Shown in pieces: positions 1 through 6,151 of a stretch of DNA of 7,757 bases. Below the pieces are notes generated by a model that made no database searches, was not told the DNA's origin, and worked only from the letters and a program-made list of their open reading frames with translations. The stretch's first letter is position 1. Each line of letters starts with the position of its first letter. Origin of the DNA: an uncultured Bacteroidales bacterium (lineage in GTDB: Bacteria; Bacteroidota; Bacteroidia; Bacteroidales; Marinilabiliaceae); the NCBI GenBank assembly GCA_934725785.1, contig CAKVCS010000043.1, positions 1 through 7,757 of the forward strand, written 5' to 3'. The translations under genes and the position numbers were made by a program.

Positions 1-1734
1 GCCGCGGTGGTGGAGTTCGCGGGCGGTGTTGTGGCTGCCGTAGGCGAATCGGGTGGGGAGTGCAGCCTGGTGCGGGTGGCGGGGGGGGAGGCTCTCGCTG
101 TCGCGTCTCCCGTCTCCTCATTCATGGGTCTCGCCTCGAGCGGTTCCCGCCTGGCTGTCGCCTCGGCGGGGCGGGTTGACGTTCTCGGGGAGGACTTCCA
201 GCTCGTCTCGTCAATCAGCCGTGTGAGCGGGTCGGGCGGTGAGAGCGTGGTCGACTCTCCGTCTTTCCGCTCCGCATGCTTCATGCCCGATGGCTCCCTC
301 GCCATGGCGGACTCCGGCTCCGGCCTCGTCGTCTGCTCGCTGTCCGCCGTGGGGCGGTCGTGGCGACCAGCCGGGCCTGCCGACAGCAATGTGTCCGACC
401 TTTTCTGCTTCGGCGGCGACGTCTACGTCGGTGGCCCTGGCCGCTCTTCGGCTTTTGGCGCTCAAGGCAACGTGACCTCTTTCTCGGTGCTCCATGGCGG
501 CGGGTGGACCTCGTCTCGCGCCTCGTCATATGCCGATGGCCGCGACCCGGTCTTCTTTGCGGCCAATCCCGTCACCAAGCGCGTCTATCTCTCGACGTTT
601 GGATCCGGCGTGTTCGAGATTGAGGACTACGCTCTCGGCGGCAGGTTCTCGTCCGACAATTCGCCTCTCGACCCCGCCTATGGCAACTACGTCCTGACCG
701 ATGCCATGGTGGTGGATAAGGATCAGAACCTCATTGTAATGAACGCCTCAGTGTCCGACGGTGTCAAGGTGATGGATAAGGATGGCAACTGGTATTCCTA
801 CTCTTACGGCCCTATGTCCGGGAGTCATTCCACCCTCGGCATGGTTGTGTCGCAATCTGGCAACGTCTGGGTGTGGTCCTCGCGAATGAACATCCCATAC
901 ACATGCGTGTTCAACCTCAACGGCACGCCCGAGACGGGCGATGACGACTTGTTCATGACGACGCCCGGCACAGGCGCCGACTCCCAGGCCAATTGCCTTG
1001 GCACGTTCACTCTTACCGATGCCGAGTCGGGCGAGACGGTCGGCTCGCGCGTGACGGCTGTCGCCCCCTCGGCCGACGGCTCAGTATGGCTCGGCACGAC
1101 GGGTGGAATACTCGTGACGAACGATGACAAGACCTTGCTCAAGACCGGCGAGGTCTCGTTCAGCCGCATAAAAGTGCCGCGCGGCGATGGCTCGGGGCTG
1201 GCCGACTACCTGCTCGACGGGCAGTTCGTCAACGACATTAAGGTCGATGGGGCCGACCGCAAGTGGGTTGCCACGGAGAACGGCGTCTACCTCGTGAGCT
1301 CCGACGGGCTCAGCACAATTCACCACTTCACTAAGGACAACAGTCCCCTGCCGACCAACTCGGTGGCGCGCGTGGCAATACGCCAGACCGATGGAGAGGT
1401 CTTTTTCTCGACGGGTCAGGACGTCGTCTCATACAGGGGCGACGCCATCACGCCGGCCGCCAGGCTCTCCGGCATTCGCGTATACCCCAACCCCATAAGC
1501 GTCTCGGGCAACCCTGGCTACGTGACCATGACGGGTTTCGAAGCCTCGTCTCCCATTTTTATCACCGATGCCGCGGGTCACCGTGTCTATCGGGCCACGT
1601 CGCTTGGCGGCATGTCCCGCTGGGATCTTAGGCGCGAGGGCGGCGGCCGTGTTGCCAATGGGGTCTACATAATATGGGCGACAAGCTCCGATGGCAGTAA
1701 CAGCGCGGTGGGTAAGATTCTCGTGACCGAGTAG
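1..1734 (+). CDS. porZ: PorZ-like type IX secretion protein, beta-propeller plus C-terminal sorting domain (5' end missing)
   Basis: The frame is open from base 1 to a TAG at 1732-1734 (577 residues seen), so the GTG at 7 is an internal valine and the true start lies outside the window. The body is rich in short Gly/Asp/Trp beta-propeller blades. Three look like two-component-regulator propeller repeats: around residues 351-375 (DGSVWLGTTGGIL), 410-435 (DRKWVATENGVYLVS) and 450-480 (LPTNSV...SYRG). From about residue 491 a T9SS type A sorting domain begins (VYPNP, then ITDAAGHRVY, a conserved Trp, VANGVYIIW, and a final KILVTE). In Porphyromonas gingivalis, PorZ has two propellers and a CTD-like beta-sandwich and acts at the cell surface in attaching anionic LPS to T9SS cargo. 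The match in architecture and C-terminal wording is strong. A different T9SS-exported propeller protein is the alternative. It implies that the organism has a T9SS; no other T9SS gene is in view. Confidence 0.78.
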   Translation, partial: AAVVEFAGGVVAAVGESGGECSLVRVAGGEALAVASPVSSFMGLASSGSRLAVASAGRVDVLGEDFQLVSSISRVSGSGGESVVDSPSFRSACFMPDGSLAMADSGSGLVVCSLSAVGRSWRPAGPADSNVSDLFCFGGDVYVGGPGRSSAFGAQGNVTSFSVLHGGGWTSSRASSYADGRDPVFFAANPVTKRVYLSTFGSGVFEIEDYALGGRFSSDNSPLDPAYGNYVLTDAMVVDKDQNLIVMNASVSDGVKVMDKDGNWYSYSYGPMSGSHSTLGMVVSQSGNVWVWSSRMNIPYTCVFNLNGTPETGDDDLFMTTPGTGADSQANCLGTFTLTDAESGETVGSRVTAVAPSADGSVWLGTTGGILVTNDDKTLLKTGEVSFSRIKVPRGDGSGLADYLLDGQFVNDIKVDGADRKWVATENGVYLVSSDGLSTIHHFTKDNSPLPTNSVARVAIRQTDGEVFFSTGQDVVSYRGDAITPAARLSGIRVYPNPISVSGNPGYVTMTGFEASSPIFITDAAGHRVYRATSLGGMSRWDLRREGGGRVANGVYIIWATSSDGSNSAVGKILVTE

Positions 1735-1767
1735 TGTGTTTGCGCTTTCCCATTCGCGCATACCGAT

Positions 1768-1803
1768 GACGCCGCCCCGGGGATTTTGCCCTGGGGCGGC
1801 GCC
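1768..1803. terminator. GC-rich inverted repeat between convergent genes, likely bidirectional terminator
   Basis: The arms 1768-1782 and 1789-1803 pair over 15 positions with one A/C mismatch and one G-U wobble, and the core is GCCGCCCC against GGGGCGGC. The loop is six bases (ATTTTG). It lies 33 bp after the porZ-type stop and 22 bp beyond the stop of the - strand gene, which is the right place for a shared terminator. Neither side is followed by a real T-run, so classic Rho-independent termination is not proven; it may instead act as a 3' stabilising hairpin. Confidence 0.5.
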
Positions 1804-1825
1804 ATAGCTTATGTCGTCCGCCTGC

Positions 1826-2377
1826 CTAAGAAAGGAGCAGTGCGCCCTCGTCTCCCAAGGTCGAGCCGGCGCCGTCTTGGCTGCCAGCCCATAAACCATT
1901 GTCAATGAGGTGCTTTTTGAGTATGAGAAAATACGTCAGCGGAAACTCGCCCGTCTGCCACATCTGGTGGTAGTTCAGCAGCCCCATGCCTTTTATGAAG
2001 CCGTCCAGCTCATGAGTCACGCAGCTCACGAACTCGTCAATGCCGCACTCCCCGTTCACCACCTCGACCTCGTCGTCGCCAAAAAATTCGCAAGACTGCG
2101 TCACGCGTATGCGCAGCGTGCCGTCGTGCAGGGCGGTGAGAGTCCAGTCGTAGCTCTCTTTCTCGGAGTACCAAGTGAAGGCGGCGGTGTTGCTGCCGTC
2201 CCACAAGTGGGCGGGGTTGGTCAGCAGAGACGCCACGGCCACGAGCATATCGGCCAACGGGTTGCACACGTTGGTCAGCTCAAACTCAGTCTCAATGTCG
2301 TCGGTGACGTACGTGGCCAGCGCGACGCCCGGCTGGCAGAGGCTGAATGAGAATTTCTGGTGAGTGATGCGGCTCAT
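1826..2377 (-). CDS. Acidic hypothetical protein, 183 aa, family not recognised
   Basis: I do not recognise this family. The ORF runs from ATG (2375-2377) to TAG (1826-1828) and is the only long - strand frame in the interval. The product is soluble in appearance, with no signal peptide or membrane segment. It is strongly acidic, with runs such as DDIETEFE and FFGDDEVEVVNGE. The N-terminal half looks beta-rich (alternating segments near residues 65-95, FTWYSEKESYDWTLTALHDG then LRIRV). The C-terminal half looks helical (residues 113-160, with FVSCVTHELDGFIKGMG, then Y-x-x-x-W-x-x-x-EFPLTYFLILKK). The mix of a beta-rich part with aromatic residues and a Y/W/EFP helix reminds me of small immunity-type or uncharacterised Bacteroidales proteins, but no toxin gene is beside it and I would not assign that function. 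It sits at the end of the - strand gene row, behind an AT-rich spacer that suggests separate transcription. The coding frame itself is convincing; the function is unknown. Confidence 0.75.
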   Translation of the reverse strand: MSRITHQKFSFSLCQPGVALATYVTDDIETEFELTNVCNPLADMLVAVASLLTNPAHLWDGSNTAAFTWYSEKESYDWTLTALHDGTLRIRVTQSCEFFGDDEVEVVNGECGIDEFVSCVTHELDGFIKGMGLLNYHQMWQTGEFPLTYFLILKKHLIDNGLWAGSQDGAGSTLGDEGALLLS

Positions 2378-2479
2378 CTTTGAGTTTTCGACACTTAAAA
2401 TTATTAAAAAGGTCGAAATAAACCACTATGGTTGCTCTGTTTTAATCTTTTGCGCATTTCTTCGGGGGGCCGGTGTAGG
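2378..2479 (-). promoter_or_regulatory. AT-rich spacer with possible promoter for the 183-aa gene
   Basis: This 102-bp gap follows the response-regulator stop. Its part nearest the 183-aa gene (about 2378-2450) is far richer in A+T than the flanking genes. On the - strand, TAATTTTA at 2403-2396 matches seven of eight positions of the Bacteroidota -7 element TAnnTTTG, about 18 bases before the ATG. I see no clear -33 TTTG partner at the usual distance and no Shine-Dalgarno, and no good hairpin terminating the upstream gene. It is therefore a plausible but weak promoter call based mainly on composition and position. Confidence 0.3.
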
Positions 2480-3643
2480 CTAACCTATCGGGCGCGCGTA
2501 GTCGTCCACGTCCTTGGCGGTGATGTCGTTTGCCGCCAGGATGGTCAGTCTCTCCATCACGTTGCGGAATTCGCGTATGTTGCCCGTCCAGTTTATCTTC
2601 TTGAGGGCCTCAATGGCTTCGCCGGTTATCTTTTTCTCCGGCACGTTGAGCTCCTGCGCCACGTTGGCGAGGAAATAGTCGGCGAGGGCGGGAATGTCGT
2701 CGACGCGCTCGTTGAGCGACGGCACGTTGATTATTATGACGCTCAGTCGGTGGTACAGGTCTTCCCTGAAGTTGCCAGCCTTTATCTCCTCGGCCAGGTT
2801 CTTGTTCGTGGCGGCCACCACGCGCACGTCCACCTTTATGTCTTTGTCTCCGCCGACCCTCGTTATGGTGCTCTCCTGCAGGGCGCGGAGCACTTTGGCT
2901 TGCGCCGGCAGGCTCATGTCGCCAATCTCGTCGAGGAAGAGCGTGCCGCCCGAGGCCTGCTCGAAGCGCCCTATGCGCTGCTTGACGGCCGAGGTGAACG
3001 CCCCCTTCTCGTGTCCGAAGAGTTCGCTCTCTATCAGCTCGGACGGTATCGCCGCGCAGTTCACCTCGACGAATGGGCCTTTCGCCCTGGGGCTGTTCTG
3101 GTGGAGTGCGCGCGCCACGAGCTCTTTCCCCGTGCCGTTTGGCCCGAGAATCAGGACTCGCGCGTCGGTGGCGGCCACCTTTCCTATCATGTCGCGCACT
3201 TTGCGCATCGGAGCCGAGTCGCCTATCATGTCATAGGTGTGTTCCACCTTTTTCTTGAGAGTCTTCGTCTCGACCACCAGCGCGCCTTTCTCCACGGCGT
3301 TCTTTATCGTTATGAGCAGTCGGTTCAGGTCGAGCGGCTTCTGGATGAAGTCATATGCGCCCCTCTTTATGCTCTCCACGGCCGTGTCTATGTCGCCATG
3401 CCCCGATATCATTATCACGGGGCACTCCGGTTTCGCCTCGCTCAGCTTGGCCAGCACCTCCATGCCGTCCATGGCCGGCATTTTTATGTCGGTCAGCACG
3501 GCGTCATAGTTCCCCTCGGAGAACGCGGCCACGCCCTTGGCCCCGTCTTCCGCGGTGGTGACTTCGTAGCCCTCCATGGTCAGGATGTCCGCGAGGGTGT
3601 TGCGGATGCTCCGCTCGTCGTCTATAACAAGGATGTTTGCCAT
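2480..3643 (-). CDS. NtrC/NtrX-type sigma-54 response regulator lacking a DNA-binding domain
   Basis: This is a 387-residue two-domain regulator starting at the ATG at 3641-3643. Residues 1-120 form a receiver domain with acidic pocket D8/D9, phospho-acceptor D52 (LTDIKMPAMDG), S80 and K102 (QKP). Residues about 138-370 form a sigma-54-type AAA+ domain: Walker A GPNGTGKE (167-174), the sigma-54-contact loop as GAFTSA (214-219) rather than GAFTGA, Walker B LFLDEIGD (235-242), sensor I ATN (278-280), arginines R293 and R299, and sensor II GNIREFRN (354-361). The protein stops at 387, whereas NtrC-type proteins usually run to 440-480 with a C-terminal Fis-type helix-turn-helix. The sequence after the TAG encodes no such domain in frame. 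By family it should be a phosphorylation-controlled ATPase acting on sigma-54 polymerase, but without specific DNA binding of its own. No histidine kinase is adjacent. It lies 30 bp after the ppx-type gene and is probably in its transcript. My memory is that similar short forms exist in other Bacteroidota. Confidence 0.92.
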   Translation of the reverse strand: MANILVIDDERSIRNTLADILTMEGYEVTTAEDGAKGVAAFSEGNYDAVLTDIKMPAMDGMEVLAKLSEAKPECPVIMISGHGDIDTAVESIKRGAYDFIQKPLDLNRLLITIKNAVEKGALVVETKTLKKKVEHTYDMIGDSAPMRKVRDMIGKVAATDARVLILGPNGTGKELVARALHQNSPRAKGPFVEVNCAAIPSELIESELFGHEKGAFTSAVKQRIGRFEQASGGTLFLDEIGDMSLPAQAKVLRALQESTITRVGGDKDIKVDVRVVAATNKNLAEEIKAGNFREDLYHRLSVIIINVPSLNERVDDIPALADYFLANVAQELNVPEKKITGEAIEALKKINWTGNIREFRNVMERLTILAANDITAKDVDDYARPIG

Positions 3644-3673
3644 CTCACTATGCGTTTGCTTTTCAGGCCATCC

Positions 3674-4615
3674 CTATTCGGTGGCGAAGTTGAGGACTGA
3701 GCCCTGCTTGAGGGCGAAGCCGCACTGGTAGAGCCTCTCCATCTTCAGCTCGGTCAAGACGAAGTTGATGAATATGGCGCCCGGCACGATGAGGTCGATC
3801 CTCGCCTGGTCCATGCGGCCCATGGCCTTGCGCTCCTCGGCCGTCGAGCCTATGAGTTTGCGGAAGGTCTCGTCGAAGCTTGGCAGTGGAATCTCGTAAG
3901 ACGTGGAGAGGGCCACGTTGAGCAGCGGGTGGTTGCGCGCCGCCACGAGAGCCGCCACCGTGTCGAACGACCCTGACGTGCCGACGAGGGTGGATGTGGG
4001 GTAGTTCCTTATGGCGTCATACAGGTTGGCTCCCTCTTGGCTCAGCCCCTGGCGGATGTAGGCCTCTATGGCCATTATCTCCTTGTGGGTTATGGGGTCC
4101 GACGGGTGGAACTTGTCAAGTATGCGGGCCATGCCCAGCTCGTAGCTGTGGGCCCACGCCACTCCGTCCTTGTTGGCTATGATGAATTCGCAGCTCCCGC
4201 CGCCAATGTCGAGTATCAATACGCGCTCGCGCCCGAGGGGCATCACCTGCTTCACGCCGTCGAATATCATGCGCGCCTCCTCGTCGCCTGTTATTATCTT
4301 TATCCCGAACCCGTATTTCTCCTCGACCGCCTTCGAGAAGTCGGACGCGTTGGCCGCGTTGCGCATGGCGGACGTGCCTATGGCTATTATCTTGTCCACC
4401 TTGCCAAGCGACGCGAGCGTCTTCATGTGCGTGTCTATGGCGTCGAGCCCGCGTTTTATGGCGTCGGGTGCCAGGCGGCCGTCGTTTATCCCGCCTTGGC
4501 CGAGCCGCGCCGTCACCTTGGTGCTGCTTATTATGTTATACGCGCCGTTGGCCTTGGTGTCGGCCACGAGCAGGTTTATGGTGTTGGTCCCGATGTCTAT
4601 TATCGCTACTCTCAT
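3674..4615 (-). CDS. ppx: Short Ppx/GppA family phosphatase (exopolyphosphatase or pppGpp phosphohydrolase)
   Basis: This 313-residue protein has the ASKHA fold of the Ppx/GppA family, which hydrolyses terminal phosphates of inorganic polyphosphate or converts pppGpp to ppGpp in the cytoplasm. Visible motifs are the first phosphate loop DIGTNTINLL (7-16), the segment IGTSAMRNAAN (79-89), the GDEEAR segment (110-115) whose second glutamate, E113, aligns with the catalytic Glu, the second phosphate loop DIGGGS (136-141) and VGTSGS (211-216). The C-terminus (ARIDLIVPGAIF, then CGFALKQGSVL) is the usual end of domain II. It is far shorter than E. coli Ppx or GppA (about 500 residues) because the helical HD-like C-terminal domain is absent, as in many Bacteroidota homologues. 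The substrate cannot be decided from sequence, so the gene symbol is a family label. It begins 43 bp after the pepP-like stop and ends 30 bp before the response regulator, suggesting one operon. Confidence 0.9.
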   Translation of the reverse strand: MRVAIIDIGTNTINLLVADTKANGAYNIISSTKVTARLGQGGINDGRLAPDAIKRGLDAIDTHMKTLASLGKVDKIIAIGTSAMRNAANASDFSKAVEEKYGFGIKIITGDEEARMIFDGVKQVMPLGRERVLILDIGGGSCEFIIANKDGVAWAHSYELGMARILDKFHPSDPITHKEIMAIEAYIRQGLSQEGANLYDAIRNYPTSTLVGTSGSFDTVAALVAARNHPLLNVALSTSYEIPLPSFDETFRKLIGSTAEERKAMGRMDQARIDLIVPGAIFINFVLTELKMERLYQCGFALKQGSVLNFATE

Positions 4616-4658
4616 TCTTCTGGTCCTTTGTCTTTGAGTGTCTTTTGCGCTGGTGGCG

Positions 4659-6104
4659 TCAGTTCTCCTGCGTCAGCCGGTCCCTGTCGCCCTTTGTCCG
4701 CGGCGCGGAGTCTCCGCTGTTGGCCTCGGCCTCCACCTCGTCGGGTGTGGAGGGCAGCCTGCGCCCTCCCATTACCCGGCATCCGTCTTTTGTTATCACG
4801 AGGTCGTCCTCTATCCTTATGCCGCCGAAGTCCTTATACGCCTCCAGCTTGGCAAAGTTGACGAATTCTTCGCATATGTGGCCGGCCTTCCACCTGTCTA
4901 TGAGTTCGGGGATGAAGTATACGCCCGGCTCGTCGGTCACGCAGAACCCTTCCTGGAGCCTTCGCCCCAGGCGCAGTGCCGAGAGCCCGAACTGGCTGCT
5001 GCGGCTCACTTCGTCGTCATAGCCGACGAGGTCCTCGCCGTAGTTCTCCATGTCGTGGACGTCCAGGCCAAGCATGTGGCCTATGCCGTGGGGCATGAAG
5101 AGGGCTTGCGCGCCGGCGGCCACGGCCGAGTCTGTGTCTCCCCTCATCAGGCCTATGGCCTTCAGACCTTCAACGATCACGCGGCTCGCGAGCAGGTGCA
5201 TGTCCTTGTATAGCACGCCGGGCCTGGCCGCGGTTGCCACTGCGTTGTTGGCCGCGAGCACTATTTCGTACACTTCGCGCTGGCGCGCGGAGAATCGCCC
5301 GCCGACGGGCGTGGTGCGCGTGTTGTCCGTCGCGTAGTGGTTAGGGCTCTCGCAGCCGGCGTCGACGAGCAGCAGCCTCCCCGTCTCCATCGGGTGGATG
5401 TAGCCGTGGTTGTGCAGTGTCTCGCCGTGGATGGTGCAAATGGTTGGGAATGAGACTGGCCCGCCCCCCTTTAGGGCCTCGTATTCTATGCGGGCCATTA
5501 TGTCGTTCTCGGTGCACCCCTCGTGCGCCATGCGCATGGCGGCGGTGTGCATGGCGTATCCGAAGGCCATCTGGCGGTCCATGTCCTCAATCTCGCACTG
5601 CTCTTTGACCGAGCGCAGCCTGACGAGGGCTTTGACAAGCTCAGCGGAGCCGCCCTCTCTCGCCTCGGCGGGCGTCCGCGAGGTCAGCTCGGCAATCTTT
5701 ATGGTGGTCACGCCGCGGTATGGCGGCACGTAGTGCACCCTTCTTCCGCCTGCCGACGCCCGTCTTACGGCGTCTGCCAGGTCGGCCGCCGGGCGCGTCT
5801 TGGCCACGCCGACTCTCGCGGCCCTGTCCGTCACGCTCTCCATGGGGCCGGTCCAGACAATGTCGTCCATGCTCACGTCGTCGGCGAAGATGGTTGTCTC
5901 GCCGGTCGCCGTGTCCATCAGGGCGGCGAGCCCTGGCGAGTCGAGTCCGAAGAGGTACAGGAATGTGCTGTCCTGGCGGAAGCGGTATTGGTTGTCGTGG
6001 TAGTTGAATGGCGCGTCGTCGTTGCCGACGAAGAGCATCAGGCTGTCTGGCATCAGGATTGAGAGCCGGTCTCGGCGGCTGGCGTAAGTGCTTGTGCTGA
6101 ACAT
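4659..6104 (-). CDS. pepP: Xaa-Pro aminopeptidase (aminopeptidase P, M24B)
   Basis: This 481-residue metallopeptidase removes an N-terminal residue from peptides with proline in second position. Residues about 1-150 match the aminopeptidase P N-terminal domain (YRFRQDSTFLYLFGLDSPG; IVWTGPMES). Residues about 170-450 form the pita-bread catalytic domain. All five dinuclear-metal ligands can be placed by motif: D248 (LLVDAG), D260 (YATDNTRT), H343 (GIGHMLGL), E392 (DEPGVYF) and E432 (GIRIEDDL). The histidine of the GLDVHD segment, H350, and the HNHGY segment (231-235) are also present, so the enzyme should be active. Length is close to that of other Bacteroidota PepP proteins. There is no signal peptide, so it is probably cytoplasmic. 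The last 30 residues are a hydrophilic, charged tail beyond the fold. The start is the ATG at 6102-6104, which leaves 47 bp after the recJ stop; no Shine-Dalgarno is evident. Confidence 0.95.
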   Translation of the reverse strand: MFSTSTYASRRDRLSILMPDSLMLFVGNDDAPFNYHDNQYRFRQDSTFLYLFGLDSPGLAALMDTATGETTIFADDVSMDDIVWTGPMESVTDRAARVGVAKTRPAADLADAVRRASAGGRRVHYVPPYRGVTTIKIAELTSRTPAEAREGGSAELVKALVRLRSVKEQCEIEDMDRQMAFGYAMHTAAMRMAHEGCTENDIMARIEYEALKGGGPVSFPTICTIHGETLHNHGYIHPMETGRLLLVDAGCESPNHYATDNTRTTPVGGRFSARQREVYEIVLAANNAVATAARPGVLYKDMHLLASRVIVEGLKAIGLMRGDTDSAVAAGAQALFMPHGIGHMLGLDVHDMENYGEDLVGYDDEVSRSSQFGLSALRLGRRLQEGFCVTDEPGVYFIPELIDRWKAGHICEEFVNFAKLEAYKDFGGIRIEDDLVITKDGCRVMGGRRLPSTPDEVEAEANSGDSAPRTKGDRDRLTQEN

Positions 6105-6151
6105 GTCTTGGAGGTTGGCGGTTTTAATGCGCGTCGCCTTGTGAGGCGGCT

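Noticed and set aside
1429..1905. - strand open frame of 158 codons over the end of the porZ-type gene
   Set aside because: It runs antisense through the sorting domain and the convergent hairpin, and overlaps the better-supported 183-aa gene; its translation has no recognisable features.
1910..2350. + strand open frame of 146 codons over the 183-aa gene
   Set aside because: Its translation is His/Val/Gln-rich with no motif, while the - strand frame gives a balanced globular protein with an ATG next to an AT-rich leader. I prefer the - strand gene.
2432..3700. Long + strand open frame (422 codons) lying over the response regulator
   Set aside because: It is an antisense shadow of a gene with complete receiver and AAA+ motifs. 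Its translation is His/Val/Arg-rich with no recognisable domain, as expected for the complement of a GC-rich coding frame.
4037..5213. Two overlapping + strand open frames (4037-4861 and 4638-5213) over the ppx and pepP genes
   Set aside because: Both are complementary to well-supported - strand genes, have compositions typical of antisense frames and show no motif.
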